64,000 nucleotides of DNA from Pedobacter polaris (GCF_005116505.1 NZ_SWBR01000001.1:1054001-1118000); one strand, 5' to 3'; shown: positions 1 to 8,948, counted from the stretch's first letter. Notes: generated from the sequence alone by a model not told the origin. Numbers and translations: made by a program.

Positions 1-160
1 AAACAATTGCGAGTTTGGAGAAGATGCAGCTCAGAAAGCATATAAAATGGCATTAGAAGAAGATGAATTGTCAGCAGATTTGAGAAGTTTAATTACAGAG
101 CAAAAGGCTCAATTAAGAGTTTCTCATGATGAGATTAAAGCATTGAGAGACGCACAATAA
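1..160 (+). CDS. DUF2383 (PA2169-type) four-helix-bundle protein, 3' end only
   Basis: The last 52 codons of a gene that begins before the window. The visible peptide contains CEFGEDAAQKAYKMALEE and a final RVSHDEIKALRDAQ. The GEDAA...Y..AL and 'shdeIk.LRD' patterns match the C-terminal helices of DUF2383 proteins, which fold as ferritin-like four-helix bundles of about 150 aa. In Bacteroidota these are often stress-induced and of unknown biochemistry. The gene ends 24 nt before a bidirectional hairpin shared with cphA. Family assignment rests on this short tail, so it is good but not certain. Confidence 0.7.
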   Translation, partial: NNCEFGEDAAQKAYKMALEEDELSADLRSLITEQKAQLRVSHDEIKALRDAQ

Positions 161-183
161 TGAAAACTTTCTGTAAAAGATAC

Positions 184-216
184 AAAGCCATTTCGTGTAT
201 TCGAAATGGCTTTGTT
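184..216. terminator. Bidirectional intrinsic terminator
   Basis: A perfect 12-bp stem (AAAGCCATTTCG at 184-195, CGAAATGGCTTT at 202-213) with a 6-nt loop. The A-run on one side and T-run on the other let it serve both the DUF2383 gene (+) and cphA (-), which converge here. Confidence 0.85.
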
Positions 217-227
217 GTTTCATTAGT

Positions 228-2855
228 TTATGAAGAGCTATTCTTATCTAACTCTTTATCTAAATAATAAGTTGCCTTTTGTATCGCATTATCAATAGTG
301 TCACTTAAAATAGTTATGAATGAACCTGATTTTGCATTTTTAACTAGGTTCCTCATACAATCTTCGCCATTGTTATTAATTTCAATCGGAATATTGGGGT
401 TTATTTCTTTTAAGCCCTTAATCAATAAATCAATAAGTTCTTGCTGTTTACGCCCACGAAGATATTTTTCTTGACAAATCACAACTTTGTCAAACATTTT
501 AGCTGCAATACGGGCTGTTTCAATAATATCTTCATCTCTTCTATCCCCTGTTCCAGAAATTACACCTACATGTTCTGTTGCATCAACGGTCTCTAGATAT
601 GCTCTAATACCGTTAAATCCATCGGGATTGTGTGCAAAATCAACCAGAATCTTAAAATCCTTAAACTTAAATACATTCATTCTACCTGGCGTTTGTGCTG
701 CCGATGGAATAAATGTTTCAAGAGACATTCTAATGTCTTCTGTTTTACATCCCCAAAGAAAAGTGGTTAGAGTTGCTGCTAAAACATTCTGGATCATAAA
801 GCTAACTGAGCCATTAAAAGTTAAGGGAATGTGCGTTGCTTTTTCAACGCGAATTTTCCAGTCTCCTTTTTTAATGGTTACGTACCCATTCTCATAAATT
901 GCCGAAATGCCTCCTTTTTTGCTATGCTCTTTGATAACTGGATTTTTTTCATCCATACTAAAATAAGCAACATTACAATCTGCACTTTCTGCAATTTTTA
1001 AACAGTATGAATTGTCAGCATTTAAAACTGCCCAACCACTTCTTTTAACGGCTCCAATAATAACAGACTTTACCCTGGTTAAGTCATCAAGATTATTAAT
1101 GTCTGAAATACCTAAGTGATCTTCTTGTATGTTGGTAACAACACCAATATCACATTTATTAAAGCCTAAACCGGCACGAAGTATTCCGCCTCTAGCTGTT
1201 TCTAGCACAGCAACTTCTACTGTTGGATCTTTAAGAATAAATTCTGCACTAAAAGGGCCAGTAGTATCACCTTTCATTAATAAAGTGTTCTGTACATAGA
1301 TCCCATCGGATGTTGTAAAACCAACTCTACTACCATTGTTTTTTACAATGTGAGCAATTAAACGAGTTGTAGTTGTCTTGCCATTGGTTCCTGTAACTGC
1401 AATAATAGGTATGCGAGCAGATTTCCCTGGTGGATAAAGCATATCAATAACTGGTGCTGCTACATTACGAGGTAGACCTTCACTAGGTGCCAAATGCATT
1501 CTGAAACCTGGGGCAGCATTAACTTCTAAAACAACTCCACCATTTTCTGTTAATGGCTCAGTTAAATTTTCCGCCATGATATCAATTCCGCAAATATCTA
1601 AACCAACAATTCGTGATATTCTTTCGCAATTGAAAACATTCTGGGGGTGAACCTGATCTGTAACATCAATGGAAGTGCCACCCGTGCTTAAGTTTGCAGT
1701 AGATTTTAGGTAAACAATCTCACCTTTTGGAGCTACGGTTTCTAGCGTATATCCTTTTTTCTCTAATAAATCTTGTGTGTCACGATCAACTGTTATTTCA
1801 GTGAGTACATTTTCATGTCCATATCCTCGTCGTGGATCTTCATTTTCTATATCAATCAATTGCTGAACAGTACTTTTTCCATCTCCTTTAACATGAGCAG
1901 GAACGCGTAAGGCCGCGGCCACCATTTTATGGTCAATTACCAAAACCCTAAAATCATGTCCGCTTATAAAGCTTTCTACAATAATTCTTCTAGAATATTC
2001 TTTTGCATAATGAAATGCTGCAATAGCCTCTTCCTCATTTTTAACATTAATTGTGGCACCCTTACCGTGATTACCATCTAAAGGTTTAAATACCAAAGGG
2101 AAGCCAACTCTCTTTATGGCATCATAAACATCATCTAAAGTAGAGGCGGTAACCCCTTTAGCAACAGGAATTGCTGCATCTCCTAATAAACGTTTAGTTT
2201 CGTCTTTGTTGCCTGCAATATCTACAGCAATGCTACTCGTTCTTTCGGTCATGGTTGCTCTAAAACGAACTTGGTTTTTGCCATAACCTAATTGCACTAA
2301 TGAACTTTTATTTAACCTTATCCAAGGAATATCTCTAGCAATCGCTTCATCAACAATTGATCCAGTACTTGGGCCTAAACGTTCAGATTCCCTCAACTCA
2401 CGCATGCGATGGATGTCGTGTTCTAAATCATATTCTTTGCCATCTATTAAAGCTTCAGCTATGCGAACAGAAGCTTCAGCGGCATAAACGCCAGCTTTTT
2501 CTTCTAAGTAACTAAAAACAACATTATAAATTCCATCGGTTTTGGTTTGGCGAGTTCTACCAAAGCCAGTATCCATTCCTGCTAATGTTTGTATCTCTAA
2601 AGCAATATGTTCTATTACATGGCCCATCCATGTACCTTCTTCAATCCGTAATAAAAATCCACCAGGTGAACTTTTGCTACAACGATGAGACTGTAAGCTG
2701 GGAATTAATTTTTCTATTCTTTCTCTAAAACCTTCTATAACGTTCGTCGGGCGCTGTTCCATCTCCTCCAAATCTAAACGCATTTGAATTAATTTTTTTC
2801 TGTTAATAGACCAGATGTTTGGTCCTCTTAGCACTTGTATGCCTAATATCTTCAT
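228..2855 (-). CDS. cphA: Cyanophycin synthetase
   Basis: 875 aa, the usual length of CphA1. It polymerises multi-L-arginyl-poly-L-aspartate from Asp and Arg using ATP. The three-part architecture is visible: an N-terminal domain (about 1-160), an ATP-grasp domain (about 220-475, with the HGKG nucleotide loop) that adds Asp, and a Mur-ligase-like domain whose P-loop GTNGKTTTT centres on K493 and adds Arg. Both nucleotide sites look intact, which argues against the degenerate CphA2 type. It is divergent from cphB across 264 nt. The start MKILGIQVLRGPN is the canonical CphA N-terminus. Identification is very secure; that this strain accumulates cyanophycin is inference. Confidence 0.96.
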   Translation of the reverse strand: MKILGIQVLRGPNIWSINRKKLIQMRLDLEEMEQRPTNVIEGFRERIEKLIPSLQSHRCSKSSPGGFLLRIEEGTWMGHVIEHIALEIQTLAGMDTGFGRTRQTKTDGIYNVVFSYLEEKAGVYAAEASVRIAEALIDGKEYDLEHDIHRMRELRESERLGPSTGSIVDEAIARDIPWIRLNKSSLVQLGYGKNQVRFRATMTERTSSIAVDIAGNKDETKRLLGDAAIPVAKGVTASTLDDVYDAIKRVGFPLVFKPLDGNHGKGATINVKNEEEAIAAFHYAKEYSRRIIVESFISGHDFRVLVIDHKMVAAALRVPAHVKGDGKSTVQQLIDIENEDPRRGYGHENVLTEITVDRDTQDLLEKKGYTLETVAPKGEIVYLKSTANLSTGGTSIDVTDQVHPQNVFNCERISRIVGLDICGIDIMAENLTEPLTENGGVVLEVNAAPGFRMHLAPSEGLPRNVAAPVIDMLYPPGKSARIPIIAVTGTNGKTTTTRLIAHIVKNNGSRVGFTTSDGIYVQNTLLMKGDTTGPFSAEFILKDPTVEVAVLETARGGILRAGLGFNKCDIGVVTNIQEDHLGISDINNLDDLTRVKSVIIGAVKRSGWAVLNADNSYCLKIAESADCNVAYFSMDEKNPVIKEHSKKGGISAIYENGYVTIKKGDWKIRVEKATHIPLTFNGSVSFMIQNVLAATLTTFLWGCKTEDIRMSLETFIPSAAQTPGRMNVFKFKDFKILVDFAHNPDGFNGIRAYLETVDATEHVGVISGTGDRRDEDIIETARIAAKMFDKVVICQEKYLRGRKQQELIDLLIKGLKEINPNIPIEINNNGEDCMRNLVKNAKSGSFITILSDTIDNAIQKATYYLDKELDKNSSS

Positions 2856-3119
2856 TTAGTTGTATTATTTTAAGTAGTGGTAATAGAGCGATTACTTAAT
2901 AGAGATTTTTGTCTCAAAGAAGCACTTAAAGTATAAAATTTTTTCCAAAAAAATAACTTTCACCTTAAAACTTTATTTGCTAAAGTGTTTAAGTCTAAGT
3001 TATAAAATGGAACAAATCTTTAAGAATGTTAATTAAAAGTGTAATATGGATAAAAATAACGTTAATTATTAGGCTAATGGCTATAAATTTGGCATTTTAG
3101 CAAAAATCTAAAGACTACA
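2856..3119. other. Divergent cphA/cphB promoter region
   Basis: 264 nt between the divergent start codons, very AT-rich. A TAAATTTG (-7 type) element is present for cphB. No recognisable -7 box was found for cphA and no clear palindromic operator was seen. Confidence 0.5.
3084..3091 (+). promoter_or_regulatory. Putative cphB -7 element (TAAATTTG)
   Basis: Matches the Bacteroidota TAnnTTTG consensus, 28 nt before the cphB start. No TTTG -33 element stands at the expected distance, so support is moderate. Confidence 0.45.
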
Positions 3120-3992
3120 ATGGCTCCAAAAGGGAAATTAATTATAATTGGTGGCGCAATAAATACAGGAAGTTTTGCCGAAACACAGTTCGGATTACCA
3201 CAGAACATGAATTTTTTTGAGCGTGGAATTTTAAAAAGAATAACGACGGAATCGGTAAGAGGGAATGAATCTCGTTTCGAAATTATGACAACTGCTTCTT
3301 TAATTCCTGAAAGAGTAGGCGAAGAATATATTAAGGCTTTTGCACAATTAGATGTACACGATGTTGGTGTTTTAAATATCGGAAGCAGAGAAGAAGCAAA
3401 TAGATTGGAATATGTTGAACGAATTAAACTAGCCGATGTAATTATATTTACAGGAGGCGATCAGTTACGCTTGTCGTCAATTTTTGGAGGTACAGAAATT
3501 CATCGTGTTTTATTAGATAAGTACCAAAATACAGAAATTGTAATTGCAGGTACATCAGCTGGTGCTGCGGCAAGTTCAAAAAATATGATTTACCAAGGAA
3601 GTAGTAAAGATGCTTTACTAAAAGGCGAGGTTAAAATTACTGGTGGGCTAGGATTTATTGATGGTGTAATTGTAGATACTCACTTTGTGCAACGAGGTAG
3701 GATTGGTCGTTTATTATATGCTGCGGCAAGTAATCCAGGTATTTTGGGCATTGGTTTAGGTGAAGATACAGGTTTGTATATTCATGAAAATACAATGGAA
3801 GCAATTGGTTCAGGAATGGTAATTTTGGTAGATGGCCGCCATATGGCTGACACCAATTTAACTGATGTGGAAATGGGACAACCAGTTTCAATTAAAAATA
3901 TGATTGTACATGTAATGTGTGATGGAGATATGTATAATTTAGCAGATCATCAATTGGTTATTCATCATCCAAAAGCTGTTCCAACAGAATAA
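3120..3992 (+). CDS. cphB: Cyanophycinase
   Basis: 290 aa, peptidase family S51. It cleaves cyanophycin to beta-Asp-Arg dipeptides. The nucleophile motif GTSAGAA is visible with S146 as the predicted catalytic Ser. The N-terminal beta-strand KLIIIGGA and the GGDQLRL segment are also typical of S51. There is no signal peptide, consistent with intracellular degradation. It is divergent from cphA and followed 51 nt later by an isoaspartyl peptidase that completes dipeptide breakdown. Confidence 0.95.
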   Translation: MAPKGKLIIIGGAINTGSFAETQFGLPQNMNFFERGILKRITTESVRGNESRFEIMTTASLIPERVGEEYIKAFAQLDVHDVGVLNIGSREEANRLEYVERIKLADVIIFTGGDQLRLSSIFGGTEIHRVLLDKYQNTEIVIAGTSAGAAASSKNMIYQGSSKDALLKGEVKITGGLGFIDGVIVDTHFVQRGRIGRLLYAAASNPGILGIGLGEDTGLYIHENTMEAIGSGMVILVDGRHMADTNLTDVEMGQPVSIKNMIVHVMCDGDMYNLADHQLVIHHPKAVPTE

Positions 3993-4043
3993 TCCAGGTG
4001 CATAAATCTGTCTTAATACTATATACTAAGTACCAAATACTAG

Positions 4044-4886
4044 ATGAAATTAATTATACATGGTGGATTTTTTAGTGAATCATCAACCAATCAAGAAACA
4101 AAAAAAGCTAAGCAAGATGCATTGGCCCAAATTGTAGAAAAAGCCTACCAATTTCTAAAAACCAATACTGCCTTAGAAACTGTAGTTTATACAGTAGCCT
4201 TGTTAGAAGACAATGAACTTTTTAATGCAGGCATTGGTTCTCAGATACAAAGTGACGGTAAAGTGAGATTAAGTGCATCTATAATGGATGGTAAAACTCA
4301 TAAATTTAGTGGGGTAATTAATTTAGAAGATGTTAAAAATCCCATTGAAGTTGCCAAAGAGCTTTTATCTTATGATGATAGAGTACTGAGTGGTGAGGGT
4401 GCTTTGGCCTTTGCTCGTGCAAATGGTTTCGAATATTTTAATCCGATTACTGCACAAAGACAAACTGAATATAAAGACAAGCTAAATCAAGAAGAGAAAA
4501 AAGGAACAGTTGGCTGTGTAGCACTCGATGCTGATGGAAATTTAGCTGTTGCTACTTCAACTGGTGGAAAAGGTTTTGAAATCCCGAGTCGTGTAAGTGA
4601 TTCGGCTACTGTTGCTGGTAATTTTGCCAATGATTTTGCTGGCATTTCTTGTACAGGCGTGGGCGAAGATATTGTTAGTGGGGCACTAGCTGCAAAGATT
4701 GTAACTCGTGTTACTGATGGTTTAACTTTGCAAGCTGCTTGTGATAAATCTTTCTCAGAGTTAAAATCATTTGATGGTTTTGCAGGCGTTATTGGCATAT
4801 CTAAAAAAGGAGAAATGTATCATTGCGATTCTCATCCTTATATGGTTTGGGCATCTTTTGATGTTAATTTACAGGTGTTTAACTAA
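4044..4886 (+). CDS. iaaA: Isoaspartyl peptidase / plant-type L-asparaginase (Ntn hydrolase)
   Basis: 280 aa, peptidase family T2. These enzymes are made as a precursor that cuts itself before a catalytic Thr. Here the site is GTVGCVALD with T155, followed by the typical GNLAVATSTGG. The N-terminal IHGG and NAGIGS motifs are present. The usual 'R.GDSP..GAG.YA' substrate segment reads RVSDSATVAGNFAND, so the substrate pocket may differ from the classical asparaginase. Its place after cphB suggests it hydrolyses beta-Asp-Arg from cyanophycin; that role is inferred from context. Confidence 0.9.
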   Translation: MKLIIHGGFFSESSTNQETKKAKQDALAQIVEKAYQFLKTNTALETVVYTVALLEDNELFNAGIGSQIQSDGKVRLSASIMDGKTHKFSGVINLEDVKNPIEVAKELLSYDDRVLSGEGALAFARANGFEYFNPITAQRQTEYKDKLNQEEKKGTVGCVALDADGNLAVATSTGGKGFEIPSRVSDSATVAGNFANDFAGISCTGVGEDIVSGALAAKIVTRVTDGLTLQAACDKSFSELKSFDGFAGVIGISKKGEMYHCDSHPYMVWASFDVNLQVFN

Positions 4887-4906
4887 AATTTACATATCTT
4901 AGCAGG

Positions 4907-5587
4907 ATGAATAAAATCTGCTTAACGCTTACATGTTTGTTTTTTGTTGCTAATGTTGGTGCTCAGAACTTTAATTCTGGACCCCAAGATGTACCTCAAG
5001 TAGGTACGGCAATTAATATTGCTGTCGCAACAAATGATGAATCTGGAGCAGATGAATTTTTTGAAGATGCGGATAGAAATGAACGTAGAGGTGATTTAAA
5101 TGAAGCTTTAACCTTATTTGGAAAGGCAGCATTTGAGTACAATAACGATAAAAAATTCAGCAGATATGGGGCTACATTGTTAAGAATGAGCAATGTACAT
5201 ATGTTGCTTACACATTATACAGAAGCGGAGCAAGTGGTATTAAATGCGGCTCTAAAAACATATTCGCGTATTGGTAGTAGAACCGGTCAGATGGCTTCTT
5301 ATAATCAACTTGGTAAAATTTATTTAGCTGCTAATAAATTTACACAATCAATGTGGTTTTATACTCAACAGGGCATATTAGCTCGTCAGTTAGGCAATAA
5401 CACATCCTATATAGACTCGGTGATAGGTTTAGCTTTGGTAAAGATCAAAAAGAAAGAATACAGTTTAGCAACTAAAGATCTAAACAGGGCTGAACTGTTA
5501 GCCAAAGCATCAAAAATTACTCAATTTAATCAACAGATTAAGAGTAATAGATCCATTATTGCAGAAAAACAAGCAGTAAAAAAGTAA
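4907..5587 (+). CDS. Secreted TPR-like protein
   Basis: 226 aa with a signal peptide (about 1-19, ending ANVGA before QNF). The rest is helical and consists of TPR-like units: ADRNERRGDLNEALTLFGKA, a middle unit around YTEAEQVVLNAAL, and KKEYSLATKDLNRAELLAKA. It starts 20 nt after the isoaspartyl peptidase stop and may be co-transcribed with cphB and iaaA. It resembles the sensor part of the histidine kinase downstream, so it could be an accessory periplasmic sensor, but no function can be assigned from sequence. Confidence 0.7.
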   Translation: MNKICLTLTCLFFVANVGAQNFNSGPQDVPQVGTAINIAVATNDESGADEFFEDADRNERRGDLNEALTLFGKAAFEYNNDKKFSRYGATLLRMSNVHMLLTHYTEAEQVVLNAALKTYSRIGSRTGQMASYNQLGKIYLAANKFTQSMWFYTQQGILARQLGNNTSYIDSVIGLALVKIKKKEYSLATKDLNRAELLAKASKITQFNQQIKSNRSIIAEKQAVKK

Positions 5588-5591
5588 AAGT

Positions 5592-5663
5592 TTACAGATA
5601 ATTACTTAAAGCAGCAATAGATTTTTCTTCATGTCCTTGGAGGAACACTGCTGTTATTTTCAA
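5592..5663 (-). pseudogene. Possible gene remnant (cytochrome-c-like C-terminal tail)
   Basis: On the minus strand, 23 sense codons end in TAA and encode KITAVFLQGHEEKSIAALSNYL after a TTG. The end IAALSNYL resembles the last helix of class I cytochromes c. There is no haem motif, no good start, and a stop directly upstream. It may be a decayed gene tail or a chance frame. Low confidence. Confidence 0.2.
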
Positions 5664-5680
5664 TACTTTTCAACATAAAA

Positions 5681-5698
5681 ATACCCACTAGTAGGTAT
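5681..5698. promoter_or_regulatory. 18-bp palindromic operator before the histidine kinase
   Basis: ATACCCACTAGTAGGTAT is identical to its reverse complement at 16 of 18 positions. It ends 46 nt before the kinase start. The same pattern (ATACCC-N6-AGGTAT with a palindromic N6) occurs at 8931-8948. Two-fold symmetry and this spacing fit a dimeric NarL/LuxR-type regulator site, probably for the regulator encoded at 8267. Confidence 0.65.
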
Positions 5699-5744
5699 AT
5701 GGATTGAAACATATTTAATTAATTTTGAGATATTAACTAGCTCA

Positions 5745-7997
5745 ATGAAATTAATTCTCTCAATTGCATTTGCTTACTTCTTAGGCTGTTACCAAGCTAC
5801 AGCGCAAGATCAAAAAACGCTTGATAGCTTAAAACGAATACTGAAGAAATCAACGATTGTTGAGCAGGCTCAAAATCTCAATAAAATTTCATCAGCATAT
5901 TTTAGGGTTAATTTAGATAGTGCAATCTCTTACGGTAATAAATCAATAAATTTTTCTAATAAGCACAAAATTTATAAAGAATTGGCTGTAGGATATAATT
6001 ATCTAGGGCAAATGATATATTACAAGGGGAATTATGTAGCATCCTTATCAAATTTTGAAAAATTTAGGACGATTGCTCTTCAACTAAAGGATAATGTACT
6101 TATAGCTCAAGCTATAAACAATATTGCTGGTGTTTTAATAGATCAAGGTAAAACCGATGAAGCAATTCAAAAATATGAAGAGGTTTTAGCAATTAGTAAG
6201 AAAAACAATGATAAAAAGGGGCAATCACTTGGTTATGGGAATTTGGCATTTGCATATCGATATATTGGCAATAATGGTAAAGCGATTAGTTATATTTTTG
6301 AGCAGATAAAAATAGACGAGGAGATTAATAATAAGATGGGTTTGGCCTATTCTTACCAGCAACTAGTTCTGTTATACAATCAAAGGAATGATCTAGTAAA
6401 CACAAAGAAGTATTTAGATTTAAGCCTAAATAAGTTTCAGGAGCTAAATGATGGCAGGAACGTGGCGGTGAGTTATGATTTGTATGCCTCCTATTTTCAG
6501 AGTACCAATCATATTAAAAAAGCTATTGAATATGAAAAAATGGCAATAGACTTAGCAAATAAACATCAAGATAAGCGTTCTATAGCTATTTTTCAGTCAA
6601 AGCTATCCAATTTGTACTTTGAAGCCGAAGCTTTTGAGCTAGCAGAGAAAAATTTTGTTCAGGCTATAAATTTACATGAGTCTATAAATTTGCAAAAAAC
6701 TGTTGCAGGTGCATATATTGGTTATGGGAAATCATTATTAAAATTGAACAAACTAGAACAAGCCAAAAGTAATCTAGATAAAGGTTTAGCGATCGCTATT
6801 AGTCAAAAATCAGCAGTTGATAAAAGAAATGCTTACGAGGCATTGACAGAATATTATATTAAAATTAATGAGTCTAATCAAGCGATAAAAACTCAAAGAC
6901 AATATATCGCTGTTAAAGACAGCTTATTAAACGAGAGTAATAGCAAACAGATAAATGAGCTAAATACAATTTATCAAACTCAAAAAAAAGAGCAAAAGAT
7001 TTTATTATTAGATAAGCAAAATCTTATACAAGGATTAGAGCTAAACAAAAGCAAACTAGAGTTAGAAAATGAAAGTTTAGAGAATGACAAAAAGGCGCTG
7101 CAGATTAGCGAGCAGAATTTCATTCTTCAAAAAAATAAAGTGCTGATTGCACAAAAACAGATTGAAACAAGGGCAAAAGCGCAACAAATTAAATTACTAG
7201 CTACTCAAAATGAAGTACAAAAGTTAGAACTGCTTAAGCGCAATATTTTTTTAATAATAATTATAAGCATTCTTTTGGTTTCTATTTTATTGGCATATCT
7301 GTTTTATAGTCGCAATAAATTGAAACAGGAAGCTCGTTTACAAGATGAGGTAATCAAACAACAAGATCTTGCAACTAAAGCAATTTTAAATGCCGAAGAG
7401 AGTGAGCGTAAGCGGATTTCAAATGAATTACATGATGGCTTAGGACAAATGTTTTCTGCTGTAAAAATGAATTTATCTGCACTAACAGAAGATTTGAATT
7501 TTAAGAACGAACAGAGCAAGGACATGTTTGACAAAACATTGAGTCTGGTTGATGAAAGCTGTAAAGAAGTAAGATCGATTTCCCATCAAATGGCACCTAA
7601 TGTATTATTGAAATCTGGGTTGGCTACAGCGGTTAGAGATTTCATAAGTAAGATAGATTCTAGAAAACTAAAAATTAAGCTAGAAACTTTTGGACTTCAA
7701 GAAAGGTTAGATCAGAATATAGAGACTGTTTTATATAGAGTAATACAGGAAACAGTAAATAACGTAATTAAACATGCTGAGGCAAGTTCGTTAGATATTC
7801 AACTTAGCAAAGACGAAGAAGGCATTAATGCAATGATTGAGGATAATGGAAGAGGTTTTAACACAAGTGAATTAGAGAAATTTGAAGGTATTGGTTTAAA
7901 GAATATCAGAAGTAGGGTTGAATACCTGAAAGGGAGTGTTGATTTTTCTTCAACTCCTAGTAGTGGCACTTTAGTTGCAATATTTATACCTTTTTAG
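5745..7997 (+). CDS. TPR-containing sensor histidine kinase (HisKA_3 type)
   Basis: 750 aa. Order: signal peptide (1-20), about ten TPR-like repeats in the periplasm (about 30-400), a coiled coil (about 400-495), one membrane span (about 500-522), a HisKA_3 dimerisation domain with SERKRISNELHDGLGQ (phospho-acceptor H563) and a HATPase_c domain (N-box ETVNNVIKHA, G1 DNGRGF, GIGLKNIRSR). This is the NarX/DegS-like kinase class that pairs with NarL/FixJ regulators, and such a regulator follows 269 nt downstream. The ligand of the TPR sensor is unknown. An 18-bp palindrome sits 46 nt before the start and suggests feedback control. Confidence 0.93.
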   Translation: MKLILSIAFAYFLGCYQATAQDQKTLDSLKRILKKSTIVEQAQNLNKISSAYFRVNLDSAISYGNKSINFSNKHKIYKELAVGYNYLGQMIYYKGNYVASLSNFEKFRTIALQLKDNVLIAQAINNIAGVLIDQGKTDEAIQKYEEVLAISKKNNDKKGQSLGYGNLAFAYRYIGNNGKAISYIFEQIKIDEEINNKMGLAYSYQQLVLLYNQRNDLVNTKKYLDLSLNKFQELNDGRNVAVSYDLYASYFQSTNHIKKAIEYEKMAIDLANKHQDKRSIAIFQSKLSNLYFEAEAFELAEKNFVQAINLHESINLQKTVAGAYIGYGKSLLKLNKLEQAKSNLDKGLAIAISQKSAVDKRNAYEALTEYYIKINESNQAIKTQRQYIAVKDSLLNESNSKQINELNTIYQTQKKEQKILLLDKQNLIQGLELNKSKLELENESLENDKKALQISEQNFILQKNKVLIAQKQIETRAKAQQIKLLATQNEVQKLELLKRNIFLIIIISILLVSILLAYLFYSRNKLKQEARLQDEVIKQQDLATKAILNAEESERKRISNELHDGLGQMFSAVKMNLSALTEDLNFKNEQSKDMFDKTLSLVDESCKEVRSISHQMAPNVLLKSGLATAVRDFISKIDSRKLKIKLETFGLQERLDQNIETVLYRVIQETVNNVIKHAEASSLDIQLSKDEEGINAMIEDNGRGFNTSELEKFEGIGLKNIRSRVEYLKGSVDFSSTPSSGTLVAIFIPF

Positions 7998-8039
7998 TTA
8001 ATAATAGCTGAGCTGAAGCATCAACCCAGCTTAAATTAC

Positions 8040-8153
8040 TTACCTAATCAGGCCATTTAAGTCATCAACAATAGTATTGCCAACATGTATAATGTCACAA
8101 CCAACACTTGATGCTAAATCAAATAAAAACAACTGCATTTCGATTAATAACAT
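8040..8153 (-). pseudogene. Short antisense frame, possible gene remnant or small ORF
   Basis: In the 269-nt spacer between kinase and regulator, the minus strand has an ATG-started 37-codon frame containing LFDLASSVGCDIIHVG and ending NTIVDDLNGLIR. Its composition is protein-like rather than random AT-rich translation. No family is recognised, and no promoter or RBS is evident. It could be a decayed gene end or an unannotated small protein. Confidence 0.22.
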
Positions 8154-8266
8154 AAAATATATTTTATAAGCCAATCACCATAATTGGTTAAATAAATATA
8201 AAAAAAGAAAGCAGAATAAATAAATTGGTTTAAATATTTAAATATAATTCATTGTAAATTAGTGAG

Positions 8267-8902
8267 ATGGAAAATACGCTCTTAACAAATCTGTTTATTG
8301 TAGACGATCACCAATTGGTGGTTGATGGTTTACGTGCATTGCTAAACAATGAAAATAAGTATGCTATAGTTGGCTGTAGTAATCAGCCTAAAGATGTTTT
8401 ACCTATGCTTGATGAGTTAAAGGTAGATATCTTATTAACGGATATTAACATGCCTGAAATGTCTGGAGTTGAGTTAACAAGAAATGTAAAGAAAAAGCAC
8501 CCGAGTATTAAGGTATTAGCACTATCAATGTTTGGAGAACGACAAGTAATTAAAGAGATGATAGATGCAGGTATTTCTGGTTACATATTAAAAAATACGG
8601 GCAAACATGAGCTCTTAGAAGCATTGGATAAGTTAGCTAAAGGACAAACCTTTTTTAGTGAAGAAGTAACCAAAGAATTGATGAAATCTTTTAAGAACTT
8701 TGATGAGGTTCCTCATTTAACTAATAGGGAAGTAGAAATAATAAGATTAATAGAATGCGAAAATAGCAATAAGAAAATTGCCGACATGCTATTTATTAGT
8801 GAGCGCACAGTAGAAACCCATCGTAAAAATATTTTTAGAAAAACAGGTACACAAAGCCTAGTTGGCTTACTTAAATATGCTTATGAGCATAAAATTATAT
8901 AA
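8267..8902 (+). CDS. NarL/FixJ-family response regulator
   Basis: 211 aa. An N-terminal receiver domain (about 6-125) has the acidic pair DD at 13-14, phospho-acceptor D59 in LLTDINMPEMSG, and K109 in the conserved lysine region (YILKNTG). A C-terminal LuxR-type HTH (about 148-211) reads LTNREVEIIRLI and ERTVETHRKNIFRKTG. It is the evident partner of the HisKA_3 kinase at 5745. The two 18-bp palindromes at 5681 and 8931 are its likely binding sites, which is inference. Confidence 0.93.
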   Translation: MENTLLTNLFIVDDHQLVVDGLRALLNNENKYAIVGCSNQPKDVLPMLDELKVDILLTDINMPEMSGVELTRNVKKKHPSIKVLALSMFGERQVIKEMIDAGISGYILKNTGKHELLEALDKLAKGQTFFSEEVTKELMKSFKNFDEVPHLTNREVEIIRLIECENSNKKIADMLFISERTVETHRKNIFRKTGTQSLVGLLKYAYEHKII

Positions 8903-8918
8903 GCTTCTACCAGCTATT

Positions 8919-8948
8919 GGGTAGGTAAATATACCCTAGCTAAGGTAT
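8919..8948. promoter_or_regulatory. Palindromic operator array before the 9000 lipoprotein gene
   Basis: The core ATACCCTAGCTAAGGTAT (8931-8948) is palindromic at 16 of 18 positions and shares its outer bases, spacing and mismatch positions with 5681-5698. An extra GGGTA half-site at 8919-8923 forms a second overlapping inverted repeat with TACCC at 8932-8936. The core ends 51 nt before the start at 9000. Two sites of one pattern beside a kinase/regulator pair strongly suggest its regulon. Confidence 0.65.

Noticed and set aside
487-897. Long open frame opposite cphA
   Set aside because: It is antisense within a strongly conserved gene, and its translation is Ser/Ile/Leu-rich without domain character.
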